A stretch of 64,000 nt of DNA from Gemmatimonadota bacterium (GTDB lineage: Bacteria; Gemmatimonadota; Gemmatimonadetes; Gemmatimonadales; Gemmatimonadaceae). The notes under the pieces were generated by a model. That model searched no databases. It was given only the letters and a program-made list of their open reading frames with translations, and had not been told where the DNA came from. The translations under genes were made by a program, and so were the position numbers. Location of the stretch: positions 296,702 to 360,701 of the forward strand of contig JAZKBK010000006.1 of NCBI GenBank assembly GCA_040388625.1, written 5' to 3'. Shown piece after piece: positions 35,299-43,899 of this stretch. How positions within the stretch are numbered: position 1 is the first letter of the stretch; every line of letters starts with the position of its first letter.

Positions 35299-35945
35299 CC
35301 GTCGACCCTGACGAACCGAACCGAGTCGCCCGCGCGAACCAGTGCAGGCGGGTCACGCGTCGGATCGAACATCGCCATCGATGTCGTTCCGATGAGATGC
35401 CAGCCGCCCGGCGTGACCAGCGGATAGATCGCCGTCTGCGCGCCGGCGATCGCGACCGATCCCGCGGGAACGCGCACGCGTGGATTCGTGCGACGCGGGA
35501 GTACCAGTGCTTCATCGAGATCACCGAGATAGGTGAAGCCGGGAGCAAAGCCAGTCATGTACGCGCGATACGTCCGCGAGCAGTGCTTCTCGATCAACTC
35601 ATCCTGCGCCAGCCCCGTGCGCTCGGCAACTTCTGCGAGATCGGGCCCGTCATAACGCACTGGAATCTCGATCAGCGTCGAGCTGTCATCGCTCGCTGCA
35701 TTCGCATCCCCGATCAGATTCGCAACCTCCGCCGATACGGTCGCGAACGACACCGCCCGACTGTCGAAGTACACTGCGAGTGTCGTGTACGCCGGCACCA
35801 CGTCCGTAACCGAAGACAGCTGCGTGTCGCGTATGCGTCGAGCAGCAGTACGCACGCGGACACCGACATCCCAGGATATCGTGCGCGCAAACGTTACGAG
35901 CAGTGCATCGTCACCAAGCTGCTGTATTATCGGAAATTCATCCAC
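35295..35945 (-). CDS. pxpB: 5-oxoprolinase subunit B (KipI-like)
   Basis: Second 5-oxoprolinase subunit, 216 residues. Family motifs are GDDALLVTF near the start, PAYTTLAVYFD, IPVRYDGPDLAEVAERTGL, YMTGFAPGFTYLGDLD, PRRTNPRVRVPAGSVAIAG and TPGGWHLIG. It lies 23 bp after pxpA and overlaps pxpC by 4 bases, so the three are one minus-strand operon. Confidence 0.95.
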   Translation of the reverse strand: MDEFPIIQQLGDDALLVTFARTISWDVGVRVRTAARRIRDTQLSSVTDVVPAYTTLAVYFDSRAVSFATVSAEVANLIGDANAASDDSSTLIEIPVRYDGPDLAEVAERTGLAQDELIEKHCSRTYRAYMTGFAPGFTYLGDLDEALVLPRRTNPRVRVPAGSVAIAGAQTAIYPLVTPGGWHLIGTTSMAMFDPTRDPPALVRAGDSVRFVRVDG

Positions 35946-35968
35946 GGGGAGTCACGTTCGGACGTGCA

Positions 35969-36763
35969 TCACGGGCGTGCGAACGACGCCACGCTGATGC
36001 CGGCCTGTTCCAGCCGCGTCCGAACCGCACGAACGATGGCAACCGCGTCGGGGCCGTCCCCATGCGTGCAGAGCGATTCGGCACGGATGCTCACGACAGC
36101 GCCATCAGCCGAAAGCACCGTACCTGTCTGCACCATTCGCAGCGCACGCTCGGCTACGGCACCCGCGCCTTCCAGTACCGCGCCGGCCTCCGTGCGCGGT
36201 ACCAGCGTTCCGTCCCTGCGGTACGCGCGATCGACGAACGCCTCGCTCACGCTTCGAATCCCCACCCTTGCCGCCGCTTCGGTCAGCGCGCTTCCCGCAA
36301 GACCGAGCAGAATGAGCGACGAATCCACGGAGCGCACTGCACGTGCTATCGCGTCCGCAGTAGCAGCGTCTCTCGCCGCGCGATTGTACAGCGACCCGTG
36401 TGGTTTGACGAATCGGAGATGCGCCCCCGCGGCGACACACACCGCCTGCAAGGCGCCGATCTGATACACTACCATCGCTTCGACCTCAGACGGCGTCACT
36501 GCAAGATCGCGGCGACCAAACCCTACAAGGTCCGGATAACCCGGATGCGCACCGATCGTTACCCCTCGCCCCGCCGCGTTCGCTACCGTCTCCCGCATCA
36601 CGACCGGGTCGCCCGCATGGAAGCCGCACGCGATGCTCGCCGATGTCACAGTCGCGAGCAGCGCGTCATCGTTAAGCCTGTAGCGTCCGAAGCCCTCGCC
36701 CATATCGGCGTTCAGATCGACGGCCAGGCCGCCTGCAGGGATGAAATCCGACGCGCCCTTCAT
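35969..36763 (-). CDS. pxpA: 5-oxoprolinase subunit A (LamB/YcsF family)
   Basis: Third 5-oxoprolinase subunit, 264 residues. It has VDLNADMGEGFGRY, SASIACGFHAGDPVVM, GVTIGAHPGYPDL, VKPHGSLYN and the late SLCTHGDGPDAV, which carry the conserved Asp/His residues. The ATG at 36763 is preferred over one at 36799 because it keeps the protein at family length and leaves 44 bp for a shared promoter with the divergent MHS transporter. Confidence 0.95.
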   Translation of the reverse strand: MKGASDFIPAGGLAVDLNADMGEGFGRYRLNDDALLATVTSASIACGFHAGDPVVMRETVANAAGRGVTIGAHPGYPDLVGFGRRDLAVTPSEVEAMVVYQIGALQAVCVAAGAHLRFVKPHGSLYNRAARDAATADAIARAVRSVDSSLILLGLAGSALTEAAARVGIRSVSEAFVDRAYRRDGTLVPRTEAGAVLEGAGAVAERALRMVQTGTVLSADGAVVSIRAESLCTHGDGPDAVAIVRAVRTRLEQAGISVASFARP

Positions 36764-36807
36764 GACACCAAAGTTGCGGGCGAATCGCTGGCGCCGCAAC
36801 TTCTGGC

Positions 36808-38115
36808 ATGACTTCTCCCGCCGTCTCCCCGCGCTCGATGCGAACCGTCCTCATCGCGTCCTGTGCGGGCTCGATGATCGAGTGGTACGACTTCTTCATT
36901 TTCGGCTCGCTCGCGGCTATCCTGGCGCACCAGTTCTATCCGCCCAACAACCCGACCGCCGGCTTCCTCGAAGCCCTCGCGACCTTTGCCGTTGGTTTCG
37001 CGGTGAGACCGATCGGCGCGCTCTTCTTCGGGCGCATCGGTGACCGGCTTGGTCGAAAGAAGGCGTTTCTTACAACGCTCGTCGTCATGGGCACATCCAC
37101 GTCGGCGATCGGCCTCCTGCCCGGCTTCGCGACGATCGGGTTCCTCGCCCCGGTCACACTCGTCGTCCTCCGCCTCATCCAGGGACTGGCACTTGGCGGC
37201 GAGTACGGCGGGGCAGCGGTCTATGTGGCCGAGCATGCGCCAGAGGGAAAGCGGGGCTACTACACGAGCTTCATTTATACCACGGCCACTGTTGGACTGC
37301 TCGTGTCGCTGCTCGTCATCCTTGTCACGCGCAGACTGATTGGCGAGGCCGCCTTCGCCGCGTGGGGATGGCGTGTTCCGTTTCTCGTGTCGTCGATACT
37401 TGTCGCGATATCGTACTACGTACGGCGCAAACTGGAAGAATCGCCGATGTTCGCGGAGCTCAAGGCGCGCGGCGAGACGTCCTCCACGCCAATTCACGAC
37501 GCCTTCGGAAATTCGCGATGGAAGGTGATGCTCACGCTCCTCTTTGGCGTCATCTCCGGACATGCCGTGACGTGGTACGCCGGACAGTTCTACGCGCTGT
37601 TCTTTCTGCAAACCGTGCTCAAAGTGCCGTTCGGCGCCGCGTACATGGCGGTGACGGTCGCACTCGTTTTCGGAACACCGTGCTTCGTTCTGTTTGGCGC
37701 GCTGTCGGATCGCGTGGGCAGAAAGCCAATCATCATGCTCGCCTTCGCACTCGCCGCGATCACGCTGTATCCCTGCTATCATCTCATGGCACGGGCCGCG
37801 GCGGGAACGCCCAACGTTCCTGCGCTCGCAGCGCTCATATTCTATCAGATCGTGCTCGCCGCGATGTGCACCGGGCCACTCGGCGCACTTCTCGTCGAAG
37901 CATTCCCGACGAGCGTGCGTTACACGGGGGTGTCGTTCGTGCACCACATGGGAACGGGATGGTTCGGCGGATTCCTGCCGCTCATCGCGACCGCACTCGT
38001 AGCGCGGACGGGGAATCCCTACGCCGGGTTGTGGTACCCGATAATCGTAACCGCAGTGACGTTCGTCATCGGCGTGACACTGTTCAAGGAACGAAAAGGT
38101 ACTTGGAGCACGTAG
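36808..38115 (+). CDS. MHS family MFS transporter
   Basis: Proton symporter of the metabolite:H+ (MHS) group, 435 residues with about twelve hydrophobic segments. Family markers are the N-terminal GSMIEWYDFFIFG, AVRPIGALFFGRIGDRLGRKKAF (motif A) and LGGEYGGAAVYVAEHAP. Known relatives carry proline/betaine, alpha-ketoglutarate or citrate. Divergence from pxpABC across 44 bp suggests import of 5-oxoproline or a related acid; that is inference. Confidence 0.92.
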   Translation: MTSPAVSPRSMRTVLIASCAGSMIEWYDFFIFGSLAAILAHQFYPPNNPTAGFLEALATFAVGFAVRPIGALFFGRIGDRLGRKKAFLTTLVVMGTSTSAIGLLPGFATIGFLAPVTLVVLRLIQGLALGGEYGGAAVYVAEHAPEGKRGYYTSFIYTTATVGLLVSLLVILVTRRLIGEAAFAAWGWRVPFLVSSILVAISYYVRRKLEESPMFAELKARGETSSTPIHDAFGNSRWKVMLTLLFGVISGHAVTWYAGQFYALFFLQTVLKVPFGAAYMAVTVALVFGTPCFVLFGALSDRVGRKPIIMLAFALAAITLYPCYHLMARAAAGTPNVPALAALIFYQIVLAAMCTGPLGALLVEAFPTSVRYTGVSFVHHMGTGWFGGFLPLIATALVARTGNPYAGLWYPIIVTAVTFVIGVTLFKERKGTWST

Positions 38116-38164
38116 GCAGGAGATGACGACGCTCGCCACCGGCAAGGATGGCGAGCGAATGTGG

Positions 38165-38184
38165 GGCACGGATGCATCCGTGCC
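38165..38184 (+). repeat. Solo REP-like palindrome with compensatory change
   Basis: GGCACGGATGCATCCGTGCC, perfectly symmetric although both arms differ from the RAYT-linked form (G to A and C to T). It is preceded by GTGG and followed by TGTCATTT, and lies between the MHS gene and the convergent plug protein. Confidence 0.8.
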
Positions 38185-38208
38185 TGTCATTTGCAATGCA
38201 ATCGAACC

Positions 38209-39717
38209 TTACGGTCCCTTCTTCGTCGGCGCCTGGAGCTTACCCTTGGTCCAGATCACCAGCAGTGCACATCCGCTATTCGATCCGGATGACAGCTCCA
38301 TCGGTACATCGACCGGATTGTAGAACTCGACCGCCGCGACGTCCTGCTCGCCGACGATCTCGTCGATCGACTGACCCGCGCTCGCCGATACCGTATTGTT
38401 GTCGATGAGGTACGCGACACAACCATTGCCGCGCGTCGTGGAGACGTTTGCACTCGACCCGCTGCCGGTCACGTAGATGCCGGGAATGCGCCGGAGAATG
38501 TCGGACGTGTATGTCGGACTGATCTTCTTGATCTGATCGAGATCCATGTAACGGCCCATTCCCATCTTGCGCCGGCGCTCGAATCCAGTGCTTTCCAGCG
38601 GATCCGCCTTCGCCTTGACGTCGACGCTGGACAGCACCGGTGTGTATGCACCGAGACGCACCGTGAGCTGATTGGTTGCAAGCGATGTTACATCGATCGG
38701 CTGTTCTACAGGTGAGTAGCCTACACGACGCACCAGCACCGATTGCGTGCCGGGAACGACTCCCGTAAGAGTGAACTTGCCATCCGGTCCGGTGGATGTG
38801 GATGACTCACTCCCCTGCACCGAGACGCGCGCGCCAGGCACGGGAACTCCACCCGCGTTGGTAACTGTACCCGTGATCACCGCGCGTCCAACCCTGTGCG
38901 TCCGCGCCCCCCCGGTCGTGTCGCCCGAAGCGACAATGGCCGGTGGCAATATCAACATGCGCATCGAAAGCGCGTGATCGGCTACTTCGATAGGGACTTC
39001 CGCTGTCTTGGCAGTGCCGCGAATCGCCTGCAGCGACCCGCTGAAATTCGCAGGCACTCCGCATATGCGATACGTCCCATCCGCCGCGACGGTCGCCTTC
39101 CGCACGTGCGGCGTTGTCCGAAGCCCGACAACTGTGTTCACTTCCGTTTCCGACCACGCAACCGACACCTCGGCGCCGGTGGCCGGCTTATCCGTATCAG
39201 CGTCCACCACGCGTCCGAGGATGACGCCCGGCCCGAAGCGAAGCTTTGCCGGCGTGCATACGGAGGTGATCAGCGTACGGGTTCCTGGAATTGCCAGTTC
39301 CACCGTCTGGACCTGTCCTGCCGTCACCGTGATCGAGTCCGAGAGCAGCCGGATGCCGAGCGAATCCAGAACCGGATGCGTCACCTCCAGCACGTACTTG
39401 CCCGGAGGGATCGAATCGATCCGGAACGCGCCCGCCTCTGTTGTCACCGCGTGCCTCCCCGCCAGCCCCATCACCGCGATGCCGGCACGAGCCAGCATCT
39501 CCTCGTGCAGGGAATCGAGCGCGGCGCCCATTATGCTGCCCGTTCCGGGCGCCAGGGCACTAGCGGATGGTTTGTCGGGCACCGCCTTCGTGGCCGTCGA
39601 GTCAACCGGCTTCTGGATGATCGAGTGACGTGGAACGATCCGTTGCGCTTGAACGGCAGACGGAAATGGCAGGCAGAACAGCGCAACAGCTGCTGCCAGA
39701 ATTGCAGAACGGCTCAT
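38209..39717 (-). CDS. Exported CarboxypepD_reg-repeat protein ending in a TonB plug, no barrel
   Basis: From the ATG at 39717 the 502 residues start with a signal peptide (ending near PSAVQA). They contain about three carboxypeptidase-regulatory-like Ig folds (GSIMGAALDSL..., VILGRVVDADTDKPATGAEV, AVITGTVTNAGGVPVPGARVSV). A plug-like segment follows (YMDLDQIKKISPTYTSDILRRIPGIYV ... VAYLIDNN ... VAAVEFYNP), and the protein then ends. A TonB receptor would continue with ~600 barrel residues. An outer-membrane or periplasmic adaptor role is possible. Two further in-frame ATGs lie upstream (39732, 39762). Confidence 0.8.
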   Translation of the reverse strand: MSRSAILAAAVALFCLPFPSAVQAQRIVPRHSIIQKPVDSTATKAVPDKPSASALAPGTGSIMGAALDSLHEEMLARAGIAVMGLAGRHAVTTEAGAFRIDSIPPGKYVLEVTHPVLDSLGIRLLSDSITVTAGQVQTVELAIPGTRTLITSVCTPAKLRFGPGVILGRVVDADTDKPATGAEVSVAWSETEVNTVVGLRTTPHVRKATVAADGTYRICGVPANFSGSLQAIRGTAKTAEVPIEVADHALSMRMLILPPAIVASGDTTGGARTHRVGRAVITGTVTNAGGVPVPGARVSVQGSESSTSTGPDGKFTLTGVVPGTQSVLVRRVGYSPVEQPIDVTSLATNQLTVRLGAYTPVLSSVDVKAKADPLESTGFERRRKMGMGRYMDLDQIKKISPTYTSDILRRIPGIYVTGSGSSANVSTTRGNGCVAYLIDNNTVSASAGQSIDEIVGEQDVAAVEFYNPVDVPMELSSGSNSGCALLVIWTKGKLQAPTKKGP

Positions 39718-39741
39718 AGGATCTCTGACCATGTTGCCCCG

Positions 39742-39747
39742 TATATT
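39742..39747 (+). promoter_or_regulatory. TAnnTT -10-like box (TATATT) for thiolase, overlapping a divergent TAATAT
   Basis: TATATT ends 7 bases before the thiolase ATG at 39755. On the minus strand the same bases read TAATAT (39748-39743), suitably placed for the divergent plug-protein gene about 25 bp away. Confidence 0.5.
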
Positions 39748-39754
39748 ACTCCAG

Positions 39755-40966
39755 ATGGGCACTCAAAACTCGAATCGCGAAGTCGTGTTTCTCTCCGGCG
39801 TTCGCACTCCATTCGGTACGTTCGGCGGTGCGCTGCGCGACGTCTCCGCCATCCAGCTTGGCGTTATCGCCTCTAAGAGTGCGATAGATCGCGCCAGTAT
39901 AGCGCCAACATCGATACAGCAGACCATCTTTGGAAATGTACTCTATACCACCAACGACTCGCTGTATTTCGCGCGCCACGTAGCCCTGCGATCTGGTTGC
40001 CCGACCGAAGCGCCCGCACTAACTGTAAACCGCTTGTGTGGCTCAGGGTTCCAGGCAGTCGTGAGCGGAGCCCTCGAGATCATCACCGGCGAGGCCGAAG
40101 TCTGCCTCGTGGGGGGCGCCGAGTCCATGTCCCAGGCACCACACGCCGTCCGCGGAATCCGGTGGGGCGTGCCACTTGGCAAATCTCCCGCGCTGGAAGA
40201 TACCCTGACGGAGGGTCTCAAGGACTCATTCGCCAGCGTATCAATGGCAGATACCGCCGAGAACCTCAACGAGAAATACGGCATCGGACGGGCGGCTTCG
40301 GATGAGTTCGCGCTCCGTTCGCAGATGCTCACACGGGACGCTTGGGAGTCAGGGGTGTATGACGAGGAAGTGATCCCCGTTCCAGTAAAAAATCCCAAGA
40401 CACGTGAGACGGAAGATTTCCGCCGCGACGAGCACATGCGCCCCAATTCCACCGCTGAAGGACTCGCAAGACTGCGCCCGGCATTTCGCGAGAACGGTGT
40501 CGTGACGGCGGGCAACGCATCCGGCATCGGCGACGGCGCAGCAGCCATGGTCGTAGCGAGCCGCGAATACGCCGACGCGCACGGCATCAAGCCACTCGCG
40601 AGACTGGTCTCGTGGGGCCTCGCAGGCGTCGATCCGCGCATCATGGGAATCGGTCCCGTGCCAGCGACAAGGGCCGCGCTCGAGCGCGCTCATATGTCGA
40701 TCGACGACATGGACTTGATCGAGGTCAACGAAGCATTCGCCACGCAGACGTGCGCGGTTCAGGCCGAGCTGCACATTCCGCGTGAGAAGTTGAACATACA
40801 CGGCGGCGCGATCGCGCTGAGCCATCCGCTTGCCGCGTCAGGCGCACGCATCACCGTCCACCTGTTGCACGCGCTGCGTGCCAGCGGCAAGCGCTACGGA
40901 CTCGGCACCGCCTGCATCGGCGGCGGTCAGGGGATCGCGCTCATCGTGGAGTCGCTCGGCGCTTGA
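39755..40966 (+). CDS. Acetyl-CoA acetyltransferase / thiolase
   Basis: Thiolase II-type enzyme forming or cleaving acetoacetyl-CoA, 403 residues. Nucleophile C95 lies in RLCGSGFQAVVSG, followed by GGAESMSQAPH. The C-terminal active-site parts are VNEAFATQ, GGAIALSHPLAASGAR (His) and GTACIGGGQG (second Cys). The ATG at 39755 matches family N-termini (REVVFLSGVRTPFG) and a leaderless-type promoter; the ATG at 39731 would start upstream of that promoter. It overlaps the next frame slightly. A biosynthetic or beta-oxidation role fits the hydroxyacyl-CoA dehydrogenase two genes downstream. Confidence 0.95.
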   Translation: MGTQNSNREVVFLSGVRTPFGTFGGALRDVSAIQLGVIASKSAIDRASIAPTSIQQTIFGNVLYTTNDSLYFARHVALRSGCPTEAPALTVNRLCGSGFQAVVSGALEIITGEAEVCLVGGAESMSQAPHAVRGIRWGVPLGKSPALEDTLTEGLKDSFASVSMADTAENLNEKYGIGRAASDEFALRSQMLTRDAWESGVYDEEVIPVPVKNPKTRETEDFRRDEHMRPNSTAEGLARLRPAFRENGVVTAGNASGIGDGAAAMVVASREYADAHGIKPLARLVSWGLAGVDPRIMGIGPVPATRAALERAHMSIDDMDLIEVNEAFATQTCAVQAELHIPREKLNIHGGAIALSHPLAASGARITVHLLHALRASGKRYGLGTACIGGGQGIALIVESLGA

Positions 40967-40998
40967 TCGCAATGCCATCATCCCGCAAATCCGAACGA

Positions 40999-42114
40999 AT
41001 GAAGAAGCTTCTGCGTTTCAGTGCCGCTACGGTCGGGGCTGCATCGATCGCCGGCGTGTTTGCATGTGCGTCCGGATCTGCATCCCAGCCGCAGGCGGTC
41101 CAGCCAATCATCATGGGCCGCTCTCCTGACACGACGTGGCCGATAAAGACGAGAGAGAATGTCGATCTGTGGCTTCACGGTTTCGCGCTGCTGTCGGACG
41201 ACAGCTCGGCGCAGGTACCGTTGTTTCGGCGCGGCTACCGTGATGATCTGACCGTCCTGAAGAACAAGGCAAACGTCCTGACGCAGCTCGACGTCAACCA
41301 CGACAAGCTGGCGAGACAGCTCACATCGAGTCGTCTGTTGATCAACGCGCAGTTCGTTCCGTTCTACTTCTCCTCACTGGAAGAGATGCGTACCGTCATC
41401 GACCGCTTCGTTGCGTCGAACGGGAGCCCGGGCTCCGCGAAATCACAGACGGAATCGGCGCAGTTCGCCGTACTCGCGAGCTATTTCCAGAGTCCGGCAG
41501 ATCGCACCTGGCTCGCGCTCTTCGCATCGTCGTTGTGGGATGAGGACGCCAAGTTCTATCACTCGTACTGGGTGCAGCAGCAGCGCGAGCGCGCCAACGT
41601 GATCGACTCGACGACTGCAATGTGGCAACATCTCATGCGCCCGCGCATTCAGCGATTCCTTACCAACACGCAACAGCGCGACGGCGACATAATTCTGTCG
41701 CTCCCGCTCGCAGGCGAAGGTCGCACGATCAGCGCGGCCGGTGGCTTCCGTACCACCGTTGCCGTCACATTTCCGAATCGTCCATCCGACGCGCCGGAAG
41801 CGATGTACACTCTCGCGCACGAGCTGGTCGGTACTGTCGCAAATGCTGCGATCGCCGACAACACTACGCCAGCGGAGCAGCGCAGTGGTGCAGCAGATCG
41901 CATTTCCAGCACGGCAACAGTGCGCGCAGGTCTCATGCTGCTGGAGAAATTCGTTCCTGAGTTGGCAGACGGGTACGCTCGCTATTACATACGCGCGACT
42001 GGTGCGACACCGAGCGCCGCGCCACGCACGCAGCTCGCGTCGCTGTTCCCGATTCCAGACGCGATCCGTGACGCGATGAAGCGCCAGATCGACAATATCG
42101 ACAGTGGAATCTGA
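40999..42114 (+). CDS. Lipoprotein of unknown function
   Basis: No family recognised. From the ATG at 40999 (371 residues) a basic N-terminus KKLLRF and hydrophobic core end in a lipobox-like VFAC-ASG, predicting a lipidated Cys. The mature protein is mostly helical-looking, with TLAHELVGTVANAAI containing an HE pair; a full metallopeptidase HExxH is absent. Upstream in-frame starts at 40963 and 40972 overlap or abut the thiolase. Placed between thiolase and a membrane protein, probably in the same transcript. Confidence 0.7.
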   Translation: MKKLLRFSAATVGAASIAGVFACASGSASQPQAVQPIIMGRSPDTTWPIKTRENVDLWLHGFALLSDDSSAQVPLFRRGYRDDLTVLKNKANVLTQLDVNHDKLARQLTSSRLLINAQFVPFYFSSLEEMRTVIDRFVASNGSPGSAKSQTESAQFAVLASYFQSPADRTWLALFASSLWDEDAKFYHSYWVQQQRERANVIDSTTAMWQHLMRPRIQRFLTNTQQRDGDIILSLPLAGEGRTISAAGGFRTTVAVTFPNRPSDAPEAMYTLAHELVGTVANAAIADNTTPAEQRSGAADRISSTATVRAGLMLLEKFVPELADGYARYYIRATGATPSAAPRTQLASLFPIPDAIRDAMKRQIDNIDSGI

Positions 42115-42976
42115 TCTTCCGGAAAAGGCGTCTGCCAGCACGGCGGTAACCGCGCCCGAGCACGGACTGGATCGTCGTGCGGTGGAGCGTGTGCTTGCGC
42201 GCGCCGCCGAGTTGCAGGGGATCGGCGGCGGCGAACAGGACGCGGATGCGATCACTGAAACGAAGTTGCTCGAGATCGCGAAGGAAGCAGGTCTCACCGT
42301 CACGAGCGTTCGGCAGGCGCTGGCCGAGGAGCGTACGCGCGTCAGCAACGATACGGACGATGATAGCCGTTGGCTCGTTCGCGTCGCGGGGCCGACATCC
42401 GTGTCCGCGTCGCGAACGATTCCGGGCGAGCCGGAAGCCATAATCGCATATCTGGACGCATACATGCAGCGGGACGAGTGCATGCAGGTCCAACGCAGGT
42501 TCGCGGATCGAGTGACGTGGGAAGCCAGAAACGACTGGGTCGCAGCGATCAAGCGCGGCCTTCGCAGCGGCGGCCGGTCATACCAGCTCTCGCGCGCCAG
42601 TCAGGTTGCCGCAACAGTGGTTCCCGTCGATGACAAGAGGTCGCTGGTTCGCCTGGACGCCGACCTCGCGCCTTCGCGCACCAATGTCGTGCGCGCCGGA
42701 GGTGCAGTGACCGCCACGGGTATCGTGGCCGGTGGCACCTTCGTCGCCGGCGCGACACTCGCGCACGTTGCCGTCGGGCTCGCGCTCGGGATGGCCGCGT
42801 TTCCGATCGCGATCGCTGGTGGCGGCGCGTATCTCATCCTTCGACGGCATCACGGCTTCGCCGAGCGCATTACGCTCGCGTTGGAACAGGTACTGGACCG
42901 ACTGGAGTACGGCGAATCGCGTCGTCCTGCCAATCTCCTCGAAGCGCTGGCGGCCCAGCGGCAGATCCACAGGTGA
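42104..42976 (+). CDS. Membrane protein of unknown function
   Basis: GTG start overlapping the preceding stop by 11 bases; 290 residues. The N-terminal part (LDRRAVERVLARAAELQGI ... LLEIAKEAGLTVTSVRQAL) resembles a small helical, SHOCT- or HTH-like domain. A mixed central domain follows, then two adjoining hydrophobic segments at about residues 200-245 (GIVAGGTFVAGATLAHVAVG; ALGMAAFPIAIAGGGAYLIL), and a short cytosolic helix. I do not recognise the family. Confidence 0.7.
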   Translation: MESDLPEKASASTAVTAPEHGLDRRAVERVLARAAELQGIGGGEQDADAITETKLLEIAKEAGLTVTSVRQALAEERTRVSNDTDDDSRWLVRVAGPTSVSASRTIPGEPEAIIAYLDAYMQRDECMQVQRRFADRVTWEARNDWVAAIKRGLRSGGRSYQLSRASQVAATVVPVDDKRSLVRLDADLAPSRTNVVRAGGAVTATGIVAGGTFVAGATLAHVAVGLALGMAAFPIAIAGGGAYLILRRHHGFAERITLALEQVLDRLEYGESRRPANLLEALAAQRQIHR

Positions 42977-42983
42977 CATGCTC

Positions 42984-43883
42984 ATGAGCGACACACATAA
43001 CGGCATCAAGGTCGTCGCCGTACTCGGCGGCGGACTCATGGGATCCGGCATCGCGCAGGTGTGCGCCGCGAGTGGATACGCGACGACGGTACGCGAAGTT
43101 TCCGACGAGCTCTGCGACAGGTCGCGCGCCGCGATCCTCGGATCCTTCGACAGGGCGATCGAGAAGGGCAAGGCGACGGGAGCAGACAAGGAGGCAGCGC
43201 TCAAACTGATTCGCTTTACGACTTCACTCGCTGATCTGGCCAGCGCCGACATCGTGATCGAAGCAGTGGTGGAGGATCTCGCTGTCAAGTCAGAGATGTT
43301 CGCGGAGCTGGATAAGCTGTGTGGACCGCACACGATCTTCGCGTCGAATACGTCGAGCCTGACCATCGGCGAGATTGCCGCCGCTACTTCGCGCGCGGAC
43401 CGGTTCGTCGGAATGCACTTCTTCAATCCCGTTCCGGCGATGAAACTGGTGGAGGTCGTGCGGGCAATCAAGACCAGCTCTCGAACTGTCGAGCGCGCGC
43501 TCGCGTTCGTGCGTTCACTCGGCAAGGAGCCGATCCGGGCGCACGACAATTCCGGCTTCGTGGTGAATCTTCTCCTGGTACCGTACATGATCGATGCGAT
43601 CCGTGCACTGGAATCGGGCGTCGCGTCCATTGCGGACATCGACAAGGGGATGATGCTCGGTGCGGGATATCCGATGGGCCCGTTCACGCTGCTCGATTTC
43701 GTTGGACTCGATACGACGTACAGGATCGCGGAGATCATGTACGACGAGTATCGCGAATCACGCTATGCGCCACCGCCACTGCTCAAGCGAATGGTGATCG
43801 CCGGCATGTACGGCAGGAAATCGGGAATGGGATTCTACGATTATTCGAAGACACCGCCGGTCCCGAACGACCTCGGCGTCTGA
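42984..43883 (+). CDS. 3-hydroxybutyryl-CoA (3-hydroxyacyl-CoA) dehydrogenase
   Basis: NAD(P)-dependent dehydrogenase, 299 residues. The Rossmann motif VLGGGLMGSGIAQ, SNTSSLTIGEIA, the catalytic HFFNP in GMHFFNPVPAMKLVEVV, and the NSGFVVNLLL/PMGPFTLLDFVG dimer domain identify it. The ATG at 42984 is used because AGGTGA lies about 8 bases before it; an ATG at 42978 is too close to that site. With the thiolase upstream it gives two steps of C4 acyl-CoA metabolism; no crotonase is visible nearby. Confidence 0.95.
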   Translation: MSDTHNGIKVVAVLGGGLMGSGIAQVCAASGYATTVREVSDELCDRSRAAILGSFDRAIEKGKATGADKEAALKLIRFTTSLADLASADIVIEAVVEDLAVKSEMFAELDKLCGPHTIFASNTSSLTIGEIAAATSRADRFVGMHFFNPVPAMKLVEVVRAIKTSSRTVERALAFVRSLGKEPIRAHDNSGFVVNLLLVPYMIDAIRALESGVASIADIDKGMMLGAGYPMGPFTLLDFVGLDTTYRIAEIMYDEYRESRYAPPPLLKRMVIAGMYGRKSGMGFYDYSKTPPVPNDLGV

Positions 43884-43899
43884 CGCGCGTTACGACAGC

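Noticed and set aside
36760-38196. Long minus-strand open frame (478 codons) opposite the MHS transporter
   Set aside because: It is a high-GC shadow: the opposite strand encodes an intact transporter with all family motifs, and the frame itself is Arg/Glu/His-rich with no domain.
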